64,000 bases of DNA, taken from the NCBI GenBank assembly GCA_937951675.1, contig CALFBI010000007.1, positions 62,001 to 126,000 on the forward strand. Direction: 5' to 3'. The notes beneath the pieces were generated by a model. It was not told the DNA's origin. It made no database searches and was given only the letters and a program-made list of their open reading frames with translations. Positions 55,101 to 63,448 of this stretch are shown in pieces (within the stretch, counting starts at the first letter, position 1; each line of letters starts with the position of its first letter). The translations under genes were made by a program, and so were the position numbers. Source of the stretch: an uncultured Verrucomicrobiales bacterium (lineage in GTDB: Bacteria > Verrucomicrobiota > Verrucomicrobiia > Verrucomicrobiales > Akkermansiaceae).

Positions 55101-55365
55101 CGCAGAGAAGACCACGTTTGCACGCACAAGAGCTCTCGCAGCAGATCCGAGGAATCTCTTGCCAGAGAACCACTTCACAAGAAAGGCCTTCAACCTCTCC
55201 ACGCAAAATCAACTCTGCTTGCTCCGTCAGTTCTGCAGAGGGTCTCTGCACTCCGACTTTGCGGGCAAGCTTGCGTCCCTCTTGACTCAAGGATTGAGAA
55301 ACTTCGCCCTCCCAACGCCGCTCTTTTAAGTAAGCGCCGTAAAGGGGAAGAAGCTCTTCCTTCAT
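52165..55365 (-). CDS. SNF2-family helicase with SWIM zinc finger
   Basis: A 1066-residue protein. The N-terminal SWIM-type zinc finger has CCESSCACKRGLLCVHAISL (CxC...CxH) near residue 75. A large unconserved region follows. The SWI2/SNF2 ATPase starts near residue 620 with the Walker A DDMGLGKTVQALAHI, then LDEAQYIKN (DEAQ box), SGTPVENHLGELW, and motif VI AYRIGQDKPVFVHKL. It is probably a DNA translocase that remodels nucleoprotein. It has no associated restriction genes. It begins nine bases after leuS on the same strand. Confidence 0.92.
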   Translation of the reverse strand: MKEELLPLYGAYLKERRWEGEVSQSLSQEGRKLARKVGVQRPSAELTEQAELILRGEVEGLSCEVVLWQEIPRICCESSCACKRGLLCVHAISLLEYSQKPVRFQKFFEEEEGIASEPVQEDSWLESLEAAVSVESSRIQEWRYVFTEEEGKEVIQIWQVSLKEGALIASPQRLDFSKGFPKSPPSEDVSFLKILQQEQPAATSRWSITAGMLESLVRSGRAYRENVITGAKLQWSEPREAKLGWKVLSEKEIQPVLDSAVEKLLSTNPSLYLDGNEIGLLESKAKPKLFAAWPTGPVLQREKAEQIAAQYPGVEPVPEAQVSVNLSRIFLLEVRREIIPLAYRGQYPRRDQWVVAKASIQEKGQKYSLIQPPVHLAQAALQASLFLTERGMVILEPPAAFKQWKEGEREWRGEERGPDPELTTSVDHYWTWFRELGIEQFKKAGWIVQIAPNVGHEVIEVKEWEAGFHEEENGWFSFEGGIEVEGERIELQPILVDLIENDLLSEYEGRRSDESFLYHAPDGKALQLPLGRVRQMMKALYRVLRFEPNPKKKLELHAVEVAQLVGSVDLKIPESARKLHAAMSKAGHTQEVQVPGGLQATLRPYQETGYQWMQFLTKYQLNGILADDMGLGKTVQALAHILTENQKGVKKPCLVIAPTSVVGSWQRESAKFTPSLRVLVLQGGQRKQYFDSIPHADLVLTSYALLHRDIERLEKYEFHLLILDEAQYIKNANAQVTKAATRLKSSHRLCLSGTPVENHLGELWSQINFLMPQLLGTEADFRATFQLPIEKEDNEERQALLNARVGPLILRRTKDEVAKDLPPKTELLHHLELNSGQKDLYETVRSMMSKKVRDSIAERGIGKSQIVFLEALLKLRQLCCHPALIDEKSQQESSKFELLKDLLDSLLQQDRRVLIFSQFTTMLSLIEQHLIDRNIRYLKLTGASKNRSGMVEEFQTGEVPIFLISLKAGGTGLTLTAADTVIHYDPWWNPAAENQATDRAYRIGQDKPVFVHKLICKNTVEEKIQKLQLKKGQLANALLAGSSQGLKLNAELFEEIFASDDQSLDS

Positions 55366-55373
55366 CAGATCAA

Positions 55374-57950
55374 TTAGTTCGCCACGATATTCACGAGACG
55401 TCCCGGAACAACGATCACTTTTCGGATCGTTTTACCGTCGGTAAAAGCAATCACGTTTTCATCAGCAAGAGCAAGGGCTTCGACCTCTTCTTTTGAAGCC
55501 TCTTTAGAAACGGTAATTCTTCCGCGAAGCTTCCCATTCACCTGAAGCACCACCTCCACTTCCGTTTCAATTAAAAACTCAGGCTGATACTCAGGCCAAT
55601 CTTGTTGGCAGAGAAGCCCTGCTTCTGGAGAGACCAAAAGATTCAATTCTTCGGTAAGATGGGGAGCAAAAGGATTTAGAATCCGTAGAAAATCAAGAAA
55701 AGTATCAAGGGGAACTTTCTCTGCTTTCGTAAAGGAATCGACACAAATCATCATCTGAGAAATCGCAGTATTAAACTTCATCGCCTCAATATCTTCTCCT
55801 ACTTTCTTAATCGTTTCGTGAAGAGTTTTTCGCATCGCATTTGATAATTCAGCTTCCGCGGAAACCTTACCTGAGGATGCCCACTCTCCTTCTTGATTTT
55901 GAACCATCACCACGCGCCAGACTTTAGCGAGGAAGCGGGAAACCCCTTCGACGCCCTTCATCTGCCATGGTTTTACTTGCTCGAGTGGCCCCATGAACAT
56001 TTCGTAAAGACGAAGACTATCTGCACCATAGAGATTCACGACATCATCTGGGTTCACGACATTCCCGATAGACTTGGACATCTTCTGCCCATCTTCTCCA
56101 AGGATGAGGCCCTGATTCACCAATTTATCAAATGGCTCTGGAGTGCTTAACAAGCCTTGATCATAAAGAACCTTATGCCAGAAGCGGGCATACAAAAGAT
56201 GTAATACTGCATGCTCGGTTCCCCCCACATAGAGGTCGACCATCCCTTTCTCTCCCGACCAATATTTTTCGATTTCTGGGGCGATGAAATGCTCCTCGTT
56301 TTTAGGGTCGCAGTATCTCAAGTAATACCAGCATGATCCAGCCCATTGCGGCATCGTATTTGTTTCGCGCTTCGCCGTTTCTGAATATTGGATCCAGTCG
56401 GTAGCCTTCGCCAAGGGTCCTTCGGGTGAGCCCGTCGGTTTGAAATCTTCGAGATCTGGCTGCAACACGGGCAATTCGTCTTCACTCACCGCAAAGTGCT
56501 TTCCTTCTTCCCACAGAACAGGGAAAGGTTCGCCCCAATAACGTTGGCGAGAAAAAAGCCAATCACGAAGCTTGTAGTTAATCTGCTGACTTCCCACTCC
56601 TTCTTTCTCCAGCCACTGAATCATCTCAGCTTTCGCCGCGTGAGTTGGTAAGCCATTTAAAAATCCGGATTCAACGGCGACCCCATGACCAGGAGCGGCT
56701 TTCTCAAGCTCACAATCACAGCCTGCAGAATGACCTCCCACCGAATCGGGAGATGCGACTACTTGAATAATAGGAAGCTCAAACTTCTGAGCAAACTCGA
56801 AGTCTCGCTCATCATGAGCAGGCACCGCCATAATCGCGCCCGTCCCATACCCCATCATCACGTAATCCGCGATCCAAATAGGGATCTCTTTCCCATTGGC
56901 TGGGTTGATCGCAAAAGCACCCGTAGGCACCCCTGATTTATTTTTATTAAGGTCGCCTCGTTCTAAGTCTGACTTCGATAAACATCCTTGCTGGTAAGCT
57001 TCAACGGCCTCCTTATTGGCCTCCGTTGTAATCTCTTCCACATAAGGGTGCTCTGGGGCAAGAACCATATAAGTCGCCCCAAAAAGAGTATCTGGTCGCG
57101 TCGTGAAAACTTCAATTTCCTGAGTTACTCCCGCTATTTTAAAGCTAACAGAAGCGCCCTCTGAACGACCAATCCAATTCCGCTGGGAAGCCTTAATGGA
57201 ATCTGGCCAGTCCACATCCTCAAGCTCATCGATCAAGCGTTGTGCATATTTGGTAATGCGAAGCATCCACTGGCGCAGAGGGCGTCGCTCCACGGTATGG
57301 CCCTTTGCCTTCCACTCTTCCACTTCCTCATTGGCAAGCACGGTGCCCAAGTCTGGGGACCAGTTCACAGGAGCTTCTGAGACAAAGGCCAGGCGCTCCG
57401 CATCAATCTGCTCACGAGTATACCCCTTTGCTTCCAATTCCGAAATCGGAGCTGATTTCTGAGTCTCAGGATTATAATAAGAATGATAAAGGCGTAAAAA
57501 GATCCACTGAGTCCAGCGCACGTAGCCAGGGTCGGTGGTATTAACCTCTCTCTCCCAATCATAAGAAAATCCCAATGACTTCAACTGGCGGCGAAAATTA
57601 TTAATATTCGTCTCGGTCGTCACCCGTGGATGTTGCCCCGTCTTAATCGCGTATTGTTCTGCTGGAAGCCCAAAGGCATCCCAGCCCATAGGGTGCAGGA
57701 CATTAAACCCTTTCATCCGCTTATAACGAGCGAGGATATCTGTCGCAGTATACCCTTCTGGATGACCAACATGAAGGCCCGCTCCGCTGGGGTAAGGGAA
57801 CATATCCAGCACGAAATACTTCGGCTTACTTGCATCAAAATCCGCATCCCCGGGATTCGGAGTGCGATAAGTATGGTTCTGATCCCAATGGTCTTGCCAC
57901 TTGGATTCAAAAACATCGAAAGGGAATGGTTTACGGCGCTCGTCAGACAT
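55374..57950 (-). CDS. leuS: Leucine-tRNA ligase
   Basis: A class I synthetase of about 858 residues that charges tRNA-Leu. The HIGH motif reads HVGH in [20 protein letters not shown], and KMSKS is in [16 protein letters not shown]. The editing domain has [20 protein letters not shown]. The start is the ATG at 57950 ([13 protein letters not shown]). An upstream start at 57992 would lie within the leader hairpin. A terminator-like hairpin ends 18 bases before the ATG. Confidence 0.97.
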   Translation of the reverse strand: MSDERRKPFPFDVFESKWQDHWDQNHTYRTPNPGDADFDASKPKYFVLDMFPYPSGAGLHVGHPEGYTATDILARYKRMKGFNVLHPMGWDAFGLPAEQYAIKTGQHPRVTTETNINNFRRQLKSLGFSYDWEREVNTTDPGYVRWTQWIFLRLYHSYYNPETQKSAPISELEAKGYTREQIDAERLAFVSEAPVNWSPDLGTVLANEEVEEWKAKGHTVERRPLRQWMLRITKYAQRLIDELEDVDWPDSIKASQRNWIGRSEGASVSFKIAGVTQEIEVFTTRPDTLFGATYMVLAPEHPYVEEITTEANKEAVEAYQQGCLSKSDLERGDLNKNKSGVPTGAFAINPANGKEIPIWIADYVMMGYGTGAIMAVPAHDERDFEFAQKFELPIIQVVASPDSVGGHSAGCDCELEKAAPGHGVAVESGFLNGLPTHAAKAEMIQWLEKEGVGSQQINYKLRDWLFSRQRYWGEPFPVLWEEGKHFAVSEDELPVLQPDLEDFKPTGSPEGPLAKATDWIQYSETAKRETNTMPQWAGSCWYYLRYCDPKNEEHFIAPEIEKYWSGEKGMVDLYVGGTEHAVLHLLYARFWHKVLYDQGLLSTPEPFDKLVNQGLILGEDGQKMSKSIGNVVNPDDVVNLYGADSLRLYEMFMGPLEQVKPWQMKGVEGVSRFLAKVWRVVMVQNQEGEWASSGKVSAEAELSNAMRKTLHETIKKVGEDIEAMKFNTAISQMMICVDSFTKAEKVPLDTFLDFLRILNPFAPHLTEELNLLVSPEAGLLCQQDWPEYQPEFLIETEVEVVLQVNGKLRGRITVSKEASKEEVEALALADENVIAFTDGKTIRKVIVVPGRLVNIVAN

Positions 57951-57961
57951 CTTGGATTCGC

Positions 57962-57997
57962 AAAAAAGGTGTGCCCGGAGAGTAAGCTCCACACACC
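57962..57997 (-). terminator. Terminator-like hairpin just upstream of leuS
   Basis: On the minus strand GGTGTG and GGAG pair with CTCC and CACACC in an interrupted stem (57968-57997), followed by TTTTTT (57967-57962). It ends about 11 bases before the leuS ATG. It may end the pabB transcript or serve as an attenuator in the leuS leader. Confidence 0.6.
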
Positions 57998-58046
57998 ACT
58001 TGAAAAGGAAAAGTCCTCGAAATATGAGGGTATTCTTCGAATCGTT

Positions 58047-58109
58047 CTACTTCAGCTTCCCCGTTTGCTTATCCTCGCTCTGAGACTTTGCGATGCGGAG
58101 CTCGCTCAT
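58047..58109 (-). CDS. Possible 20-codon leader ORF before leuS
   Basis: ATG at 58109 to TAG at 58047 encodes MSELRIAKSQSEDKQTGKLK. It lies between the pabB stop and the leuS leader hairpin. It has only two Leu codons, so it does not look like a classical leucine leader peptide, and no Shine-Dalgarno is visible. It may be chance. Confidence 0.15.
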   Translation of the reverse strand: MSELRIAKSQSEDKQTGKLK

Positions 58110-58126
58110 TCGTAGAGGCTTTTGGC

Positions 58127-59362
58127 TTACCCTCCAAAGATCGCTTTTCGCACTCCTTTCGCCTTATGAAGGGTTTCCTCATATTCAGCTAAGGGATCGG
58201 AGTCTGCCACAATGCCTGCCCCAACATGGTAGCTTAAGGATTTGCCCTCTCTTACCAGGCTTCGAATTATAATATTAAATTGCGACTCCCCGTTGTAGCC
58301 CAAATATCCCATCACCCCAGTATAGAGACCTCGAGAATTCGGTTCTAGCTCCGCAATTAATTCTGTTGCTCGTTTTTTAGGCGCCCCGGTAATGCTTCCT
58401 CCAGGAAGACACGCTTGCAGAGCGTGCAAATGATTTAGCTCTTCTCGAAGTTGACCCGTCACCGTCGAGACAAGGTGATAGACCTGCTCAAGTTTTTCTG
58501 GCTGAAGAAGCTCTGGAACGGATACTGATCCGTATTCTGAAACTTGTCCGAGATCGTTGCGTAAAAGGTCCGTAATCATGACCAACTCTGCAGACTCTTT
58601 CTCCGAAGAGGCTAATTCTACTCGTGATCTCTCGTCCTTCTCAGGGTCCGAATAGCGAGGACGAGTTCCTTTAATGGGGCGAGTTTCCAAATGCCGACCA
58701 CTCATTCGTAAAAAAGTCTCGGGAGAAGAGCACAGTAACTCCCGGCCTCCGAGGCTCAGATAGCTCGCCATTGGCGAAGGTGATGCTTCGCGCAAGCTCT
58801 CATACACAGGCCAAAGACTTAAATCTGCAGCCACTTCCGCAGTGAATTTCTGAGCAAGATTGACCTGATAAATATCACCACTTGCGATGTATTCTTGGGC
58901 CTTCGCCACCATTTCAAGATACTCGCTCTGATTTAAATTCGCGTCCCAATGGATGGGCAAGAGTGGTTGCGTTGACACAGCTGGCTCTCTCCACTGCTCT
59001 TCTAAGCTCCCATTCGAATACCAGCGCCCTTCTTCATGGTGATACACCAAGAGCTCTGGGTAATCCCCAAAAGCAAAACAACCCTCATAATCAATCCAGC
59101 CACATAGAGCTCCATCAGGAAAAGCTCCTCCATCTGAGCCCTTCATTCTCTGATGATAGCGTGCCTGCAAGGCCTCAAAATCATCCATACTCCCAAGAAA
59201 CAAATCAACAGGGCTCGCTGTGACGATAGAAAGAGGCTGATGGTAAGAAGTTGGGAGATTTCCGGAGGTATCAAAGAAAATCATCCCCTCCAAATGAGCT
59301 AAACCCTCCGCCATCTGGCTAGGGGTCAGATCAAAATCAAGAAGATGGAATCTTTGTGACAA
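58127..59362 (-). CDS. pabB: Aminodeoxychorismate synthase component I
   Basis: A chorismate-binding enzyme of 411 residues that forms 4-amino-4-deoxychorismate for folate. The segments SGDIYQVNLAQKF, LLCSSPETFLR, TRPIKGTRPR, LRNDLGQV and GSITGAPKKRATELI are typical, and the PIKGT motif favours PabB over TrpE. The start is a TTG at 59362. The glutamine amidotransferase partner (PabA) and the PabC lyase are not in the window. leuS lies about 175 bases downstream on the same strand. Confidence 0.92.
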   Translation of the reverse strand: MSQRFHLLDFDLTPSQMAEGLAHLEGMIFFDTSGNLPTSYHQPLSIVTASPVDLFLGSMDDFEALQARYHQRMKGSDGGAFPDGALCGWIDYEGCFAFGDYPELLVYHHEEGRWYSNGSLEEQWREPAVSTQPLLPIHWDANLNQSEYLEMVAKAQEYIASGDIYQVNLAQKFTAEVAADLSLWPVYESLREASPSPMASYLSLGGRELLCSSPETFLRMSGRHLETRPIKGTRPRYSDPEKDERSRVELASSEKESAELVMITDLLRNDLGQVSEYGSVSVPELLQPEKLEQVYHLVSTVTGQLREELNHLHALQACLPGGSITGAPKKRATELIAELEPNSRGLYTGVMGYLGYNGESQFNIIIRSLVREGKSLSYHVGAGIVADSDPLAEYEETLHKAKGVRKAIFGG

Positions 59363-59451
59363 GGCCGCTATTAAGACTCAGAAAAGAAGAGCAATCAAGG
59401 GTGCTAGTAGAGGAAATGAATTCATGACCTGCTCACGATAAAACGAAAACC

Positions 59452-59907
59452 CTATGAGGGATTTGGCAAGATCACTTGTTTTGACCTTCTCATCAGGACA
59501 ATCAATATTCCAAAGAAGTTTGCAACATGGAAGAGCACCCAAATAAATGAGATTTGCAATGATGCTGCTTGCTCTGCCGTCGCCACTTTTTGTTCCAGAG
59601 TATATCCTGAAGCAACTTTAGTTGCTTCATAAAGTGCCAACGCTCCGAAAAGACATCCTACCAAGGCACATGGGATGGCGATACATGGACGTTTCACAAA
59701 AAACCAACCCAACGCGGCGCAAAGAGATAAAGCAGCAAATGCTCCTATAAACTGTCGCGCCATATTCATAAGGAGCTGACGAGCTTGTTCCCCACTTGGC
59801 CCAGCCCCTTCAATCGTATGAGCGGCATTCAAAAACAAACCCTGATACGCAAAATAAAGAAAAAATAAGCTAAAAAAGCCCCCTAAAAGAAAACGAAGAA
59901 TCTTCAT
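59452..59907 (-). CDS. Membrane protein of unknown function
   Basis: I recognise no family. The product of about 151 residues has four hydrophobic segments: near residues 4-22, 50-68, 72-92 and 115-133. The loop after the first helix (HTIEGAGPSGEQARQLLMN) is the most distinctive part. The ATG at 59907 (MKILRFLLGG) is preferred because the alternative start at 59976 lies inside a terminator hairpin. It is downstream of the peroxiredoxin-like gene. Confidence 0.6.
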   Translation of the reverse strand: MKILRFLLGGFFSLFFLYFAYQGLFLNAAHTIEGAGPSGEQARQLLMNMARQFIGAFAALSLCAALGWFFVKRPCIAIPCALVGCLFGALALYEATKVASGYTLEQKVATAEQAASLQISFIWVLFHVANFFGILIVLMRRSKQVILPNPS

Positions 59908-59954
59908 AAGAATGAAAAAAGATCTCTTGCTCGAAAGCTTTTGTCGATCCCTAG

Positions 59955-59989
59955 AAAAAAAAAGGCGAAGCATCACGCTCCGCCTTTTC
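59955..59989 (-). terminator. Terminator after the peroxiredoxin-like gene
   Basis: On the minus strand AAAAGGCGGAGC pairs with GCTTCGCCTTTT around a short loop (one mismatched step) and runs into nine T residues. It follows the peroxiredoxin-like stop by about 25 bases. Confidence 0.9.
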
Positions 59990-60013
59990 CCGCTATGATC
60001 TACAAACTGGTAT

Positions 60014-60706
60014 TTACTTTTTCAAAAATGCTGAAATCTCAGAAGGCTCCGCTCTCTTTTTATAATCAGCATCAAGAAAGGCCCATTGAATCGTTCCATC
60101 CTGCCCGATAATGTAAGTCGCGGCAAGTGGCAGAGTATGTTTCGGGGCTTCTGCTCCATTCGTAGCCTCGAGATCAAAGAACGAATCATAAACCTTTGCC
60201 ACCTCAGGCGTCAGCTTGAAAAGTAAGCCGTATTCCTCTGCGACCTTGGAGTTAAGATCCGTCAGCACTGGAAACTTTAGTTCATTTTTCTCCTGTGTAG
60301 ACAGAGACTTATCTGGAAGCTCTGGTGTTAACGCCAGCAATTGAGCCCCCGCCGCTTCGAAATTCGGTAATTCCTCCTGAAGCGCGGCTAACGTGATATT
60401 ACAATATGGGCACCAGCCCCCTCGATACCAAGTAAGAACCACTGGACCTTTTTTCAATAGTTGCGCGAGTTGAACTTCTTCTCCCTGCGCGTTTTTCAGC
60501 GTAAAATCCGGAGCTTTTTCTCCGACTTGCTTCGCTTTCTTAACCGTATCAGCGACCGCCTCAACGCCTGCTTCGAAAAGAGCCGGAACTCCTTCTGGAA
60601 GTTTTTGAGCTGATTCTTGAGCATATTGAGATAACTTGGGAGCCAAAGGATCTGCCGAAAGACTCATCAGAGAACAAAGAGATAGAATAGGAATAAATGA
60701 TTTCAT
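60014..60706 (-). CDS. Exported peroxiredoxin-like (AhpC/TSA) protein
   Basis: A 230-residue protein. A signal peptide (about 1-18) precedes a thioredoxin-fold domain with the motif TWYRGGWCPYCNITLAALQ, typical of peroxiredoxin-like alkyl hydroperoxide reductase/TSA proteins with a CxxC pair. GEKAPDFTLKNAQGEEVQL marks the domain start. It is likely a periplasmic thiol peroxidase or reductase. A TATAAT box lies upstream (60758-60763 on the minus strand). Confidence 0.86.
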   Translation of the reverse strand: MKSFIPILSLCSLMSLSADPLAPKLSQYAQESAQKLPEGVPALFEAGVEAVADTVKKAKQVGEKAPDFTLKNAQGEEVQLAQLLKKGPVVLTWYRGGWCPYCNITLAALQEELPNFEAAGAQLLALTPELPDKSLSTQEKNELKFPVLTDLNSKVAEEYGLLFKLTPEVAKVYDSFFDLEATNGAEAPKHTLPLAATYIIGQDGTIQWAFLDADYKKRAEPSEISAFLKK

Positions 60707-60757
60707 AGAACGCTAGGTAAGAGCAGAGGATGGAATGCTTATTCCCCTCTTTTTTAA

Positions 60758-60763
60758 ATTATA
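60758..60763 (-). promoter_or_regulatory. Candidate -10 element for the peroxiredoxin-like gene
   Basis: A perfect TATAAT reads on the minus strand at 60763-60758, about 50 bases before the ATG at 60706, and is preceded by a TGG extended -10-like element. No convincing -35 is visible. Confidence 0.45.
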
Positions 60764-60838
60764 TACCACTAAATGATTTACCCTACAAATCGTAAAAGCA
60801 TCCTTTCCCGAACACCAAAACCGTCTTCATGCTCTCTC

Positions 60839-62209
60839 TTATTCTAAAACAGCTAACAATTCCTCAGCTGCATCGGCTCCCATTCGCATCGCTTTGTGCA
60901 TATTCGGGTAAGTGAATGCTCCTTGGCGACCAGTGGTTCGCAGGTTTCCAAATGGAGCGAGCTCATCGATTACGATTCTATGGAATTGCTCAAAGCCTAA
61001 TTTAAAGATTGGGTAACCATTTGCAGTGCGAAGATGGTGCCTCTCTATCACCTCTTCTGGCTCACAGAGACCCTCTTCCGCAAGATCCTGCGCGATTTTT
61101 TCCCATTCCGCTGGATCATCGTTCCACTTCGAGTCCCCTACCGAGCAGGTCGTCTCCACAATTAAAGTCGTATAATCCTCTGGAACCACTTTCAATCCCG
61201 CATTTTTGGGCTCTCCCACACGGTGAAAATGACGGTCCCGGTAGTAGGTGTAGAGAGCTTTCATACACTGTCGCTTTTTCACTAAAAGAGCATGGACCAC
61301 AATCGCCTTAAACTCGAGGTGACGAGCTGCTTTACAAACTTCTTCCCCAAGAGCTGGCGAAAATAACTCCGGAAGCTCTGGTAACGGAATCGTAGAAAGG
61401 AGAGCGTCGCAAAAAAGCTCTTCCTCTTTCCCTGAACTCTCCGAAACGACGACCGAAGTGATTTTTTTCTCTGTAGACCGAATCGAGTCTACCTGTGCAG
61501 AAAGACGAATCTCGGCGCCCAAGCGTTGCAGCTCATCAACCATTTTTCGAGGCATGGTTTCCGCCCCCGATCGCGAATAATGAAGGGTCTCAAAACGTAA
61601 AGCACCTTCTACCGCGTCTTGAGGTTTCGCTAAATGAAGCTTCTGCAAAGCGTTTTTAAAAACATCCACCGCAGAGAGGCGAGGCATTTTGCGACGAATA
61701 AATTCGGCTGATAAATCACGTGGATGAATTCCCCAATACCGATGCGTGAATTCCTCAAAGAAAAATTCATATAAAGGGGAGCCATATAACTCCACCAGAG
61801 CTCCTTCCGCATCGACTGCGGTGGGCTCTTTAATGCGTGAAGAGATCTCTGCAATGACCAAGCCGATCAAACATCGCGTCAGCGTCAAGGGAGGGATTCC
61901 CGCTAAGATATCTCGCCCCCGCAGCGGGTAGTGATAAAGTTTTCCAGCCCACTTGATCCTGGCGTTTAAGGGAACTTCGATTCTTTCTTCCCCCATAAGG
62001 CCCTTCATGTCGGCGAAGATTTCTTGATCAAAAGCATGTAACATATGCACCCCTAAATCATAGAAATTCTCTCCTCTCTGAAATCCGCCTGCAATCCCTC
62101 CAGGCTGAGCGGCTTTCTCAATCACAGTGACCTTTACCCCAGCACGCGCGAGTTTCAAAGCCGCATATAAACCGCAGACCCCCCCTCCAAGCACGATCAC
62201 TTTTTTCAT
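60839..62209 (-). CDS. FAD-dependent oxidoreductase (protoporphyrinogen-oxidase-like)
   Basis: A 456-residue amine-oxidase-fold flavoprotein. The N-terminal FAD site is VIVLGGGVCGLYAALKLARA followed by VIEKAAQPGGIAGGF. The C-terminal FAD segment is GNLRTTGRQGAFTYPNMHKAM. The FAD-binding pattern resembles enzymes in polysaccharide clusters, where related proteins act on nucleotide sugars or polyprenyl intermediates. The substrate is unknown. It overlaps the upstream SAF gene by ATGA (62206-62209), so the two are translationally coupled. Confidence 0.82.
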   Translation of the reverse strand: MKKVIVLGGGVCGLYAALKLARAGVKVTVIEKAAQPGGIAGGFQRGENFYDLGVHMLHAFDQEIFADMKGLMGEERIEVPLNARIKWAGKLYHYPLRGRDILAGIPPLTLTRCLIGLVIAEISSRIKEPTAVDAEGALVELYGSPLYEFFFEEFTHRYWGIHPRDLSAEFIRRKMPRLSAVDVFKNALQKLHLAKPQDAVEGALRFETLHYSRSGAETMPRKMVDELQRLGAEIRLSAQVDSIRSTEKKITSVVVSESSGKEEELFCDALLSTIPLPELPELFSPALGEEVCKAARHLEFKAIVVHALLVKKRQCMKALYTYYRDRHFHRVGEPKNAGLKVVPEDYTTLIVETTCSVGDSKWNDDPAEWEKIAQDLAEEGLCEPEEVIERHHLRTANGYPIFKLGFEQFHRIVIDELAPFGNLRTTGRQGAFTYPNMHKAMRMGADAAEELLAVLE

Positions 62210-63417
62210 GAAGAAAGTTGTGTTTTGAATCGATCTACTAGATTGGAGCTAGGTATTTTAAAATGCCCCCAAGTGAGAGGTGTGTCTTTCGCGATATCTT
62301 TCGTCAAAACCCAAGGTTCCTTCGAATCGACGACGCATACCGGAACCTGCCCCGCGACATCTCCTCGCTCGCAAGGCTCGGCCAGACCATAAATCTCGTC
62401 TGACCCAATCGCATGGTTCATCTCCATTCCTGCCTTCAAATCCATCTTCGCATAAGCGTAAACATCTGTGACTCGACCGTGCCATGCCTGTAAGACCGCC
62501 TCGCGATGAAAATGCACCTGCGCAATCGCCCGAGTCGTTTCCAAATGGCAAAGGTGATAAGGGCGGTAAAATAAATAATAAGGCCCATCTCCTAACTTAT
62601 AATACCAAAGATAATGCTTCTGGTCCGGCCAGTCACATTTACCCACCACATAAACGCCTCCTCCTGGCTCAGCCCCTAAAATATAATCGATCCGCCCCTG
62701 GTCGTTGTAAGAATCAAAATCGAAAGACGACATCGCTTCTTCGACCTTATCTACCCGTGGTCCCGTCATCCCTCCTTCTGGAGGTAAATAGCCATACCCA
62801 TTCGCGAGCACCGCCATTTCGATATGGAGCTTGGTCCCATCTGTATAGGCACAACACTGGTTCACATTGAGTTCACGGATAGCTGCCTCGTGAGCTAGTG
62901 ACTCCACCGTCGCATAGCGATTCAAAAAACCTTTAATATTGCCTGCTTGCACAATGTCGAAACCCCAAAGGCGAATCTCCTCAATCATCGTTGCCAAGAC
63001 TCCATGCTGATCTCCGGCATCACTGGTCACAACTAGGCCACGTTCTTCACCGTAGTTTTTGAGGTAAACCCCAAGAGCGAGATCAACCTCTGCATTCATC
63101 AATACCACATGGGCTCCTTGATCCATCGCAGCCACACAATAATCAGCTGCCGCCGCGATACTATTAGTCGCCTCCACAAAAACATCAATGGGGGACTGTT
63201 GGAGCATTTTCACAACGTCTTCTCCAACTAATTCACACCCTCCCATTTCAGCCGCTTGCTTCGCAGCTTGCAAATTCAAGTCTGAGACCCAGACCAGCTC
63301 CATTCCAGGTGTTTTACCGACTTGAAGGGCAATCCCTCTCCCCATCGATCCTGCTCCGACAAGTCCAACTCGGATCCGCTCTCCTCTTTTTTCAGCTTGT
63401 TCTAGTTTTCGTCTCAT
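62206..63417 (-). CDS. NAD(P)-dependent oxidoreductase with SAF domain
   Basis: A protein of about 403 residues that resembles homoserine-dehydrogenase-like Rossmann proteins with a C-terminal SAF domain. The nucleotide site is VGLVGAGSMGRGIALQV, followed by VFVEATNSIAAAADYCVAAM and NAEVDLALGVYL. SAF-like sequence (YAYAKMDLKAGMEMN, AKDTPLTWGHF) is near the end. Such enzymes occur in nucleotide-sugar and branched-sugar gene clusters. The ATG at 63417 is preferred. A TTG at 63462 would extend it and overlap the asparagine synthase gene by 14 bases. Confidence 0.8.
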   Translation of the reverse strand: MRRKLEQAEKRGERIRVGLVGAGSMGRGIALQVGKTPGMELVWVSDLNLQAAKQAAEMGGCELVGEDVVKMLQQSPIDVFVEATNSIAAAADYCVAAMDQGAHVVLMNAEVDLALGVYLKNYGEERGLVVTSDAGDQHGVLATMIEEIRLWGFDIVQAGNIKGFLNRYATVESLAHEAAIRELNVNQCCAYTDGTKLHIEMAVLANGYGYLPPEGGMTGPRVDKVEEAMSSFDFDSYNDQGRIDYILGAEPGGGVYVVGKCDWPDQKHYLWYYKLGDGPYYLFYRPYHLCHLETTRAIAQVHFHREAVLQAWHGRVTDVYAYAKMDLKAGMEMNHAIGSDEIYGLAEPCERGDVAGQVPVCVVDSKEPWVLTKDIAKDTPLTWGHFKIPSSNLVDRFKTQLSS

Positions 63418-63448
63418 TCTTCGGGGGGCGTATATCAAACGAATAATC

